Source: an uncultured Ruminococcus sp. (GTDB lineage Bacteria; Bacillota; Clostridia; Oscillospirales; Ruminococcaceae). From it: 64,000 nucleotides of DNA. Positions 37,838-45,737 of the stretch are shown here, one piece after another (within the stretch, counting starts at the first letter, position 1; the number at the start of each line of letters is the position of its first letter). A program made the position numbers and the translations under genes. The notes under the pieces were generated by a model that did not search any database, was not told where the DNA came from, and saw only the letters and a program-made list of their open reading frames with translations. The stretch is from assembly GCA_947624255.1 (NCBI GenBank), contig CANQJO010000005.1, forward strand, positions 79,610-143,609, read 5' to 3'.

Positions 37838-38106
37838 ACCTGCGGTTATAAGCCTGTTTTCGGGTATAGGCGGAATTTCCGTGCCGGAGCTTTTCAGTAA
37901 TGGGTCATCAATGTGGTTTCAAAGATCCGAGGGGTAATTTGTTTTTTCAGATAGCGAGGGTAACTGACGTTATTAAACCGAAAGTATTATTGATCGAAAA
38001 CGTTAAAAATTTGATTTACCACGATAACTGCAAGACTTTTATAGCAGCTTTCAGAGATCATGAGCGGAGTGGCAATGCGGAAATACGGTATGCGTTTCTG
38101 TTGTAA
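37830..38106 (+). pseudogene. Truncated cytosine-5 methyltransferase remnant
   Basis: An ATG at 37830 opens with motif I (ISLFSGIGGISVPEL) but stops at about codon 36. A second frame (to 38106) resumes with KDPRGNLFFQIARV and KPKVLLIENVKNLI, the ENV motif region. The Pro-Cys catalytic motif and everything after motif VI are missing. This is an internally deleted and C-terminally truncated copy of a 5mC methyltransferase, next to an intact one. Confidence 0.82.
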
Positions 38107-38156
38107 AACGCATTGCCGATAATATAATTAAAGTTTTATATGAGGAGTAAATTATA

Positions 38157-39290
38157 ATGAGCGGAAAGTACAAAATGATAGATCTGTGTGCAGGTATTGG
38201 AGGAATAAGGCGAGGTTATGAGCTTACAGGCGGATTTGTGAATGTGCTTTCTGCCGAAATTGATAAAAATGCCTGCCTTACATACAAGCACCTTTACGGC
38301 GAAGACCCTATGAACGACATCACTGCGGACGAGTTTAAGGATTTGGTGGCTAAGACCGAATATGATGTTTTGCTTGCCGGTTTTCCGTGCCAGCCCTTCA
38401 GCAGAGCCGGTAAAGAGGAAGGCTTTAAGGACAAAACGAGAGGAACACTATTTTTTGATATTGCCGAAATAATAAGCCGAACGATCCCAAAAGCGTTTAT
38501 GCTTGAAAATGTAGATAATCTCATCACTCATCAAAAAGGAAAAACCTTTGCAACGATAATAGATGTGCTGGTGAATGATCTGGATTATAAAGTGATCGGG
38601 GTCACTAAAGACGATAGAGGAAAACTTATATACGATCCAAAGAGCTTTGTTCGCAATTCACGTAATTTCGGCGTTCCGCAAAACAGACCGAGAGTTTATA
38701 TTATGGGATTCAGCAGAAAGCACTTTGGCAATGCTGTTGATGATCTTCCAAACACCTTGCCCACCGAACGTAAAGAAAAAATATATAAGGATCTCAACGA
38801 TCTACTTGAAATGAATGCCGATGACAAGTATTTTCTTTCTGCCGGCTATGTTGCAACGCTTGAAAAGCACAAAGCAAGGCATGAAAGCAAGGGAAACGGC
38901 TTCGGCTACAAGATCGTTAATCTTCCCGAAACAGAATCTCCCGTATCTAATGCACTGCTGGCAACCGGCGGTTCGGGAAAAGAACGCAATCTCGTAATTG
39001 ATCCAAAGGAAGGTGTTGCAGGAAAGATATATCCCTCAAAACACACACCTCTCAACGATAAGGGCATCCGTGTTATGACCCCGAGAGAATGGGGAAAACT
39101 GCAAGGATTTATAAATTATGCGTTTGTAGATAAAAAGACCGGTGAGGATAATTTCAGCTTTCCCGAAAAAATGGCAGACGGTCCGAAATATAAGCAATTC
39201 GGCAATGCCGTAACCATTCCGGCTGTTGAGGAAATGGCTGAGTTTATGAAAATGTGTTTTTTAAAATTGGATAAAAAAAATAATGGCTAG
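38157..39290 (+). CDS. DNA (cytosine-5) methyltransferase of a HpaII-like system
   Basis: 377 residues with all key motifs: I DLCAGIGGIRRGYEL, IV with catalytic Cys in GFPCQPFSRAG, VI LENVDNLI, VIII FGVPQNRPRVYIMG, and X QFGNAVTIPAVEEMA. The endonuclease downstream is HpaII-like, so CCGG is the probable target; this rests on the neighbour. RBS GAGGAG precedes the ATG. Confidence 0.94.
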   Translation: MSGKYKMIDLCAGIGGIRRGYELTGGFVNVLSAEIDKNACLTYKHLYGEDPMNDITADEFKDLVAKTEYDVLLAGFPCQPFSRAGKEEGFKDKTRGTLFFDIAEIISRTIPKAFMLENVDNLITHQKGKTFATIIDVLVNDLDYKVIGVTKDDRGKLIYDPKSFVRNSRNFGVPQNRPRVYIMGFSRKHFGNAVDDLPNTLPTERKEKIYKDLNDLLEMNADDKYFLSAGYVATLEKHKARHESKGNGFGYKIVNLPETESPVSNALLATGGSGKERNLVIDPKEGVAGKIYPSKHTPLNDKGIRVMTPREWGKLQGFINYAFVDKKTGEDNFSFPEKMADGPKYKQFGNAVTIPAVEEMAEFMKMCFLKLDKKNNG

Positions 39291-39468
39291 ATCATCTGAT
39301 ATTGTTTTATTTAAAGAGGAAAAACGTTCTCCTATTGGTATCAGCATAAAGACAAGTTTGCGTGAAAGATATAAGCAAGCTGATCTTAAAGCGGTTGCAC
39401 TTAAATATGTTCATCGAAATGCAGAAAACTGCCTTATATCTTTGCAATCAAGTGAAGTTGAAGTGTAA
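39283..39468 (+). CDS. Small ORF overlapping methyltransferase, possible endonuclease fragment
   Basis: 61 residues. The ATG overlaps the methyltransferase stop by eight bases. The segment IGISIKTSLRERYKQADLK resembles the Lys-containing strand of a PD-(D/E)xK nuclease, so it may be the surviving tail or core of a different restriction enzyme. Not recognised with confidence. May be translated by coupling. Confidence 0.5.
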   Translation: MARSSDIVLFKEEKRSPIGISIKTSLRERYKQADLKAVALKYVHRNAENCLISLQSSEVEV

Positions 39469-39554
39469 AGCAGAAGCCGAAAGATGGTTCTTTATTGAGA
39501 TTGAACAGAATAATAGCAGCTGATACCGGAACACTAATAAAATAGGAGAAAGAT

Positions 39555-40634
39555 ATGACAGGTAATATAGGCGAATGGAGCGAGCTCTATACAATGTTCA
39601 AGCTGTTGGCAGACGGAAAGTTGTATGCTGCCGATGCCGACACAAATAAAATACCCGATATATATTATGACGTTCTGAAAATAATCAGAGGAACCGGAAA
39701 CGATAAGTTGGAATACAGGCGCAACGGTGAAGTTAATGTCGTTAATGCAGCTACCGGTGATATCATGTGTTCCGTTCCAATAAGCAGCTTTGTTGAACAG
39801 ACTGACAAGCTGCTAAAAAGCATCAAAAAGAAAAAAGATGAAAAGACAAAGGGAGCTTTTGAATTGCCGGAGTCATGGGAATTTGCTCAGTCATTAAAGT
39901 GTAAAACGCTGAAAGCTAAAGCACAGGATAAAGCCGATATTGTTCTTATGGTGCATGATATAATGTGCGGCAGAGATGATACATTCGGATTCAGTATAAA
40001 GTCGCAGCTCGGCAGTCCGTCAACATTGTTTAATGCGTCAAAAGCTACCAATTTTACATATAAGCTGAAAGGACACAAGCTGAATAATGACGAAAAAGCA
40101 GCCTTTGAAGGCTTTAAGAAGTTTGCCGATAAGTTTGAATTTCTCGATTCACTCGGCACGGACATAGAGTTTGTTGCTGTCGATAACAAAACACTTGAAT
40201 TTAACTTGAAAATGGTAACATCGGAAATGCCGTTAATATTTGCAGCAATGGTTGAGAATTACTATAAAGGCAAGTCGGCTATGCTTTCGGAATTGATAGA
40301 TATTATAGCCGAAGACGGGGTTATCCGTACATTGGATAATAAGGTTTATTTACGACATAAGGTTAAAGAGCTGCTGACAAACATTGCATTGGGAATGGTT
40401 CCTGCCAAATTATGGACAGGCGATTATGAAGCAACAGGCGGATATATCATCGTTAAAGATGACGGTGATGTGGTTTGCTATCATATCTACAACCGGAATG
40501 CTTTCAGGAACTATATGCTTGCAAATACAAGGTTCGATACGCCGAGTAAGAGTAAACACGGTTTTGGCACGATCTACGAAGAGGACGACAAGCAGTTTTT
40601 GAAGTTGAATGTACAGATCAGGTTTGTGAAGTGA
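39555..40634 (+). CDS. HpaII-family type II restriction endonuclease
   Basis: 359 residues, the same size as HpaII, opening MTGNIGEWSELYTMFKLLAD. The family core includes DKADIVLMVHDIM and TFGFSIKSQLGSPSTLFNA with Asp and Lys candidates for metal-dependent cleavage. It probably cuts CCGG sites unmethylated by the adjacent methyltransferase. AGGAGA lies before the ATG. Confidence 0.88.
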   Translation: MTGNIGEWSELYTMFKLLADGKLYAADADTNKIPDIYYDVLKIIRGTGNDKLEYRRNGEVNVVNAATGDIMCSVPISSFVEQTDKLLKSIKKKKDEKTKGAFELPESWEFAQSLKCKTLKAKAQDKADIVLMVHDIMCGRDDTFGFSIKSQLGSPSTLFNASKATNFTYKLKGHKLNNDEKAAFEGFKKFADKFEFLDSLGTDIEFVAVDNKTLEFNLKMVTSEMPLIFAAMVENYYKGKSAMLSELIDIIAEDGVIRTLDNKVYLRHKVKELLTNIALGMVPAKLWTGDYEATGGYIIVKDDGDVVCYHIYNRNAFRNYMLANTRFDTPSKSKHGFGTIYEEDDKQFLKLNVQIRFVK

Positions 40635-40649
40635 AAGAAAGTATTTATA

Positions 40650-40891
40650 ATGAGCAACTTATTTTATGACGGTTTTTTTAACTTGCAGTATGTTAACTCT
40701 GATTACTATCATCAGAATCAGGAACAGATCGCTCAATATGAGCAGAAGCAAAGTGAAGAAATTCAGAACGTGGTGAAAGCAGTTCACGATCTTTGTAAGG
40801 CAGTAAAAAACTTGATCCACAGAATCAGCGGCAGGCATTCGGTGCGGTTCTTGCAGTAATGGCGTTAGAGTTTGAGTGTAAGAACAGATGA
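40650..40891 (+). pseudogene. Small conserved protein with a poly-A frameshift
   Basis: The first 50 codons (MSNLFYDGFFNLQYVNSDYY to VHDLCKAVKN) run into a wrong frame at the A6 run near 40806-40812. If one A is restored the frame continues KLDPQNQRQAFGAVLAVMA and ends at TGA 40889-40891. That gives a full protein of about 80 residues of a type common on mobile elements of clostridia. It may be broken, a sequencing slip, or a slippage site. Confidence 0.65.
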
Positions 40892-40925
40892 TCACAAAAT
40901 AGAAGTGTATCCGTATAATAAAAAT

Positions 40926-41155
40926 CCTCATTCCACAGTAATAGCAATTATTACGACAATAATTTGTAAATTCAATCAGTCCTATGATATATACTTCATC
41001 GCCATAAATGCTCCGACGCTTTTCATCGGATGCTCTGTAAAGATATTCATCAAATGTATCGCTTTCCGGCAATACCTTAACTCATCATCAGAAAGATTAC
41101 GATCACATTTCAGCTATTCAATAATATCCGCCTTTCTGATCGTTACGATCCACAT
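40926..41155 (-). pseudogene. hydE: hydE remnant
   Basis: From an ATG at 41155 the frame gives KADIIE, a TAG stop, then LKCDRNLSDDELR. After a one-base shift it continues LPESDTFDEYLY and IYGDEVYIIGLIEFTNYC, then NNCYYCGMR. This matches the N-terminal third of HydE, the radical SAM [FeFe]-hydrogenase maturase, including the CxxxCxxC cluster motif. The rest is absent. It carries an in-frame stop, a frameshift and a truncation. Confidence 0.8.
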
Positions 41156-41202
41156 ATGTTGATTTTATTGCTACACCAACTAAACCTTGCCGTCAATATT
41201 AG

Positions 41203-42378
41203 TCAAAAATCGAATTTCTCTGCGTTTTCCTCCTCACCATACGTCAGTATGCTTTCGCCGTCATCCTTGATAAATTTGTTTTTTGACCGCATATTTTTGC
41301 AATGTTTAATTGGCGGAGCAATATATTTTTCTACATTATCTTTTATATTTTTTATCAAGGCAGTTTCACCGCACACTTTGCAGTTTTTATTTTTTTTAGG
41401 AAATTCAGCGATTCGTGTTTTCATGGATAAACCGTCTATAATAAATATTTTACCTGTAAGCAGTTCGCCAATTCCCAGAATATATTTTATTGCCTCAAGT
41501 GCCTGAATACTTCCGATTATTCCTGCCACAGCACCGATAATTCCGGCCTGACTGCAATTCGGAACATCTTCGGGAATATCCTCAAAAATGCACCTGTAAC
41601 AGGGAAAATTTCCCGGAACATATGTCATTATCTGCCCCTCAAAACGCAAAATTCCTGCATGACAAAACGGTTTTTTCAGCAGTACACAGACATCGTTGAT
41701 GAGAAACTTGGTTTCAAAATTATCAACTGCATCTATAATAAAATCGTAATCTCTAATTATATTTTCCGCATTTTCGGGAGTAAGATCTTCCGGATATGCA
41801 GTAACTTTAATTTCCGGATTCAGCGCAAAAATATGCTTTTTTGCAGATATTGCCTTATTTTCAGAAATAGTATCGGTCGTATGAATAATTTGTCGCTGAA
41901 GATTGGAGATGCTCACAGTATCAGCGTCCATAATGCCTATATTTCCTATTCCTGCTCCGGCAAGATAAAGAGCCGCCGGAGAACCAAGTCCACCTGCCCC
42001 GATAATTAAAACCCTTGCATTTTTCAGTTTTCGCTGACCGTCACTGCCTACCTGTGGTAAAATGATCTGCCTGTCATATCTGTTTATTTCTTGTTCGCTG
42101 AGTTTTTCAAAATTTTCTTTAAGCCATGCCGTATAACCGCCCGAAAGACTGTACGCATCATAGCCTTTTTCTCTTAAATTTTCCGCAAGCTTAATGCTTT
42201 CTCTGCCAATTGTACAGTAAATAATAATTGGCTTATCTTTTGGCAATTTATCGGATTTTTCGCTTAATAAAACGGCTTGAGGAATATGTCCGTTCTGATA
42301 AGCAATTTCGCTCCGCATATCTACAAATAAATAAGAATCATCAGGCATAGCTGAAATCTGATGTAACGTTAATTCCAT
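41203..42378 (-). CDS. Rhodanese-ThiF/MoeB fusion (E1-like sulfur-transfer protein)
   Basis: 391 residues. The N-terminal rhodanese domain (about 1-90) has active Cys in IIYCTIGRES. An E1-like adenylation domain (about 95-340) has GAGGLGSPAALYL, DNFETKFLIND, and zinc-binding PCYRC and CKVCGE. A 50-residue C-terminal extension follows. Such proteins adenylate and thiolate small sulfur carriers (ThiS/MoaD/CysO-like). No carrier gene is seen nearby. It lies 172 bases beyond the second NifX-like gene in the same direction and is likely part of the sulfur island. Confidence 0.9.
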   Translation of the reverse strand: MELTLHQISAMPDDSYLFVDMRSEIAYQNGHIPQAVLLSEKSDKLPKDKPIIIYCTIGRESIKLAENLREKGYDAYSLSGGYTAWLKENFEKLSEQEINRYDRQIILPQVGSDGQRKLKNARVLIIGAGGLGSPAALYLAGAGIGNIGIMDADTVSISNLQRQIIHTTDTISENKAISAKKHIFALNPEIKVTAYPEDLTPENAENIIRDYDFIIDAVDNFETKFLINDVCVLLKKPFCHAGILRFEGQIMTYVPGNFPCYRCIFEDIPEDVPNCSQAGIIGAVAGIIGSIQALEAIKYILGIGELLTGKIFIIDGLSMKTRIAEFPKKNKNCKVCGETALIKNIKDNVEKYIAPPIKHCKNMRSKNKFIKDDGESILTYGEEENAEKFDF

Positions 42379-42550
42379 GTTCTATCTCCCTAATACTATA
42401 ATTTGTTGTTTACTATTTGACGATATTCACATAGTGAACGTAGTGTGCGAATGTGCAAGGAATTACAGATAGATCTGTTAATAAAAAGCCGAACAAACGA
42501 AGATTTGTGAAATTCAAAAGCCTCCGGATGTCCGGTCAATTATTACTATT

Positions 42551-42955
42551 TTATTTTCTAAGCGATTCGTGATTGTCAATTCTGCTGTAATACGATGTGA
42601 TTTTCTGCAGCGCTTCATCGACGGAGCAATTCACATCAAATACCGAAATTGCGAGCTTTTCAAGCTGTTTTCTTATGGGGAAACCGATTTTCGTACAGAC
42701 AACACATCGGCAGTCAGAAATCAAATCAACTTTTTCGGAATGCTGTCCGCCGTTCCCACAGCCGCTCCCACAACCGGAACCGCACCCTTTTTCACAATTT
42801 TCGAGAGCAATTTTCTCTGATTCACGGAAAATTCTTTTTTCAGCAGAAATAATATTTTCGCCGTTAATTTCATAAATCGTGAACCATTCAGCAGAGCCGA
42901 AAGTGCGGTCAATATTCACGCCGTCCGAAGTCGCCGCAGCTATTTTATAAGGCAT
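42551..42955 (-). CDS. NifX/NafY-like cofactor-binding protein, cysteine-rich
   Basis: 134 residues of the dinitrogenase iron-molybdenum cofactor family: YKIAAATSDGVNIDRTFGSA near the start, CVVCTKIGFPIRKQLE in the middle. An insertion near residue 57, CGSGCGSGCGNGG, adds three to four extra Cys. Family members hold or carry Fe-S cofactor precursors such as NifB-co. It lies nine bases after nifK-like and pairs with a second member at 47600. Confidence 0.87.
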   Translation of the reverse strand: MPYKIAAATSDGVNIDRTFGSAEWFTIYEINGENIISAEKRIFRESEKIALENCEKGCGSGCGSGCGNGGQHSEKVDLISDCRCVVCTKIGFPIRKQLEKLAISVFDVNCSVDEALQKITSYYSRIDNHESLRK

Positions 42956-42964
42956 ATTTCCACC

Positions 42965-44263
42965 TCAATTCCATCGCTGAACAGCAACGGAGTAAATATC
43001 CTCGATCAGGCGAATTCCACCCGTATAGCCGACATAGAAATCATCAAGAACAACTTTATCCTGCACAGGCCACGAAATAATCAGATAATGACCAAATAAT
43101 TTTTCGGTGATTTCTTTTTCGTAGTAACTGCCCAAAATCAGCGGATAACCGTGATAATCATGCGACTGAATTTCGTTATGAATTTTATAACTGTCCGTTT
43201 CAAATTCGACTTCTGCCTTAATTCCATAATTCAAGTTTGCAAATTCTGCTTTTATCTGCTCCTGAAAATTTTTCGGAGTATCGTCTGTTATAAACTGCTT
43301 TGCCGGAACAAGTCCCAGATCGTTTACAAGGAATTTCGTAATTCCCAGCGAATATTGCGCATCTGCAACAACAGAAAATTGCTTCGCCATAACACGAGTT
43401 TCAAGGAACATATCCGCATAGCGTTCAATGAGATAATAATAATATTTTTCGTGTTCGGTAATTACCTTTTCCACGTTTTCAGACGGAATACCCGCAAATT
43501 CTCCAACGGCACGCAAAAACTTGCTTGTTTCAAATGCACCTATAGGCAAAGTCGGGTAATGCAGATACGGGATGCCGAGTTTTTTCTCCATTTTCTTCAT
43601 ATTTCCGACCGATACCCACGGCGAAACAAGGAGATTAAACTGCGCTTTCGGAATCCTGTCAATATTCTTGATTCCACGTTCATAGCCGAAAATCGTGTTC
43701 GGCGTAAGTCCGATTTCAGCGATCAATTTTTCAAGTTCACGAATATTTCCAAGCCAGAAAAGATCCTGATACGGAACATCAGCCCAGATATTCACAAGCC
43801 CTTGTTCTTTTTCGTCCGATTTTTCAAGATACTGCTCAATAATTGCATCAATGACCTGTTCATGACCTTTGTAATTATTGCCTTTAAATCCTGCTGTAGA
43901 GGCGTAAATTACAGGCTTTTCGGCATCTTCAAAACGGCTTACGACTTCACCCGTATCATCGCCGACAATTTCGGGAATACAGCCGCTCAGTACCACAAAC
44001 AAGTCCGCATCAATTACTTTCAGAGCGTTTTCAATTGTGGTTTCCAGCTTTTTCACACCACCGAAAACAACATCTTTTTCATTGATACTCGTGCAGGGAA
44101 AAATATTCGGCGAAAAATAACCGCTGCTGCCAATCGAGTCGGAGAGTTTCTGCGCACAGCCCGGACCTGAATGCAGTATAGGAATTGCCCTTGAAATTGC
44201 CTGAACCGTCTGCATTGCGCCGAGTGCACATTTGTATCTCTGTTTGTCAAGTAATTTCGCCAT
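42965..44263 (-). CDS. Nitrogenase-like component 1, NifK/MarK-like subunit
   Basis: 432 residues, shorter than NifK (about 520). Three Cys match the beta P-cluster ligands: C12 (RYKCALGAMQ), C36 (HSGPGCAQKL) and C95 (VLSGCIPEIVGDD). INEKDVVFGG matches the conserved NifK segment before the third Cys. It lacks the N-terminal extension of NifK. The ATG overlaps the nifD-like stop (TAATG). It forms the electron-relay half of the heterotetramer. In context it is closest to methylthio-alkane reductase rather than nitrogenase, which is inference. Confidence 0.85.
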   Translation of the reverse strand: MAKLLDKQRYKCALGAMQTVQAISRAIPILHSGPGCAQKLSDSIGSSGYFSPNIFPCTSINEKDVVFGGVKKLETTIENALKVIDADLFVVLSGCIPEIVGDDTGEVVSRFEDAEKPVIYASTAGFKGNNYKGHEQVIDAIIEQYLEKSDEKEQGLVNIWADVPYQDLFWLGNIRELEKLIAEIGLTPNTIFGYERGIKNIDRIPKAQFNLLVSPWVSVGNMKKMEKKLGIPYLHYPTLPIGAFETSKFLRAVGEFAGIPSENVEKVITEHEKYYYYLIERYADMFLETRVMAKQFSVVADAQYSLGITKFLVNDLGLVPAKQFITDDTPKNFQEQIKAEFANLNYGIKAEVEFETDSYKIHNEIQSHDYHGYPLILGSYYEKEITEKLFGHYLIISWPVQDKVVLDDFYVGYTGGIRLIEDIYSVAVQRWN

Positions 44264-45726
44264 TATTTTTTCGCCTCCTCAAGAAATTTGTCAACATTTT
44301 GCTGATACCACCAGTCGGTGTACGGCAGTTTCACACGCTTTGCAAGATTCTGCTCAAAACTCCTGTTGTGAATGCTGTCAAGAATTGATTTTGCAAATTC
44401 AAGCGTATGTTTATAGCCGAAAATCATATACTCATCAGCAACATAAACAGCAGGCGTGCCGTTTTTAATTGCCCAGACGGTCGAACCGGGGTGACGTGAA
44501 AGATACAAGTCGGGCTGATATTTATGCAGAATATTCATAACTTCATAATTTTGCTGATCGGCAACACTCGCCTCAAAATCAACATCATTTTCAAGCAGAT
44601 ATTTCATAGATGGCGGAACATCGCCGTTTTCATACTTCTTGTCATAATGCCAAGCCAACGCCCAGACTACCTCAATTCCAAGCTCATTCAGCACTCTTGA
44701 AACCTCAAAAGTATAGCCCGGTCCCATACCTAAAACGGCACGCAGACCTTTCAATTCTTTTTTGATCTCCTCAATTTGCGGAATATAAATTTCACGCTGT
44801 TCGGCAATATATTTTTCAACTTTTTCGCTCCTGTCGGTCACTTTGCCGATTTCACGCAGCCACGTTTCAAAGCCTGCAATTCCAAGCGGATTTATAGTCC
44901 TGATGTACGGAACTCCGTATTTTTCTTCAAGTCCGTTGCCGAGATAATTTCCAAGAGTACCGCAGATACAAGTCGTTGCAAGCGATTCCGAAATATGACT
45001 TAATTCCTCGACCGTTGAATTACAGTAGAGGAAAATCGGCTCTAAATCGAAATTCTTGAAAATTTCAATAATTTCAGGTCTTGCGCTTTCGTAGAAATTC
45101 TTGAAATTTATCGTATTTCTTTTCTGCTTCGGCGGCTTGACAATACTGCTCAAAACAGCATGGTCTGAAATATCAAATCCTGTCGCCCATATTCTTGACT
45201 TGAACCCCTCACAATGCACCGCAACGATCGGCACGTCAATTTCTTCTTTGACCTCATCAACAACGCTGTCAATATCCTCGCCGATAATTCCCGTTGCGCA
45301 GGAACTCGTCACAAAAATCGCTTTCGGAGAATAACGCCTGTTGACTTCAAGAATGATTTTTCGCAGCGACTCAGCAGAGCCGAAAATCGTGTCTTTTTCG
45401 TTCATGTCAGTGCCGACATAGACCATATTATTGGTAACTCCACGCTTTTTTGCCATGACTTTATCAAGGTAATACGCACCTGCGCTTGCCACGGAGCAGC
45501 CTGCCGGACCGTGATGAATTATTGCAACATCACGAATTGCCGAAAGCTGACCCAATGCGCAGCTTGAAAGACAGGTACTTGACTGCGAAAAACAGCGTGA
45601 ACAGCCTTTCAGCGTGCCGCATTCACTTTGTTTCGCAAGGTCGCCGAGAGTGCCGATATAACCCGTAATTGACCCTATACGGTTCTCTCTTGTGGCAACG
45701 TTGGAATTATTAAGATTTATCGCCAT
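44263..45726 (-). CDS. Nitrogenase-like component 1, NifD/MarD-like catalytic subunit
   Basis: 487 residues. P-cluster-type Cys: C56 (SSCALGQLS), C77 (HGPAGC) and C143 (TSSCATGIIGED). The cofactor Cys equivalent to alpha-Cys275 is C255, aligned by C-x16-G (CGTLGNYLGNGLEEKYG). By manual alignment Gln191 is Trp180 (EGFKSRIWATGFD), His195 is Phe184 and His442 is Phe436 (EYMIFGYKH). Those changes argue against N2 reduction. An N-terminal Cys cluster (C36, C42, C45, C52) is extra. It probably binds a NifB-derived Fe-S cofactor and cleaves C-S bonds; substrate not proven. Confidence 0.86.
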   Translation of the reverse strand: MAINLNNSNVATRENRIGSITGYIGTLGDLAKQSECGTLKGCSRCFSQSSTCLSSCALGQLSAIRDVAIIHHGPAGCSVASAGAYYLDKVMAKKRGVTNNMVYVGTDMNEKDTIFGSAESLRKIILEVNRRYSPKAIFVTSSCATGIIGEDIDSVVDEVKEEIDVPIVAVHCEGFKSRIWATGFDISDHAVLSSIVKPPKQKRNTINFKNFYESARPEIIEIFKNFDLEPIFLYCNSTVEELSHISESLATTCICGTLGNYLGNGLEEKYGVPYIRTINPLGIAGFETWLREIGKVTDRSEKVEKYIAEQREIYIPQIEEIKKELKGLRAVLGMGPGYTFEVSRVLNELGIEVVWALAWHYDKKYENGDVPPSMKYLLENDVDFEASVADQQNYEVMNILHKYQPDLYLSRHPGSTVWAIKNGTPAVYVADEYMIFGYKHTLEFAKSILDSIHNRSFEQNLAKRVKLPYTDWWYQQNVDKFLEEAKK

Positions 45727-45737
45727 AAAATCGCCCT

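Noticed and set aside
43151..44170. 339-codon plus-strand ORF opposite the nifK-like gene
   Set aside because: Antisense shadow of a well-supported gene, rich in Phe/Arg/Asn as expected from a reversed coding strand.
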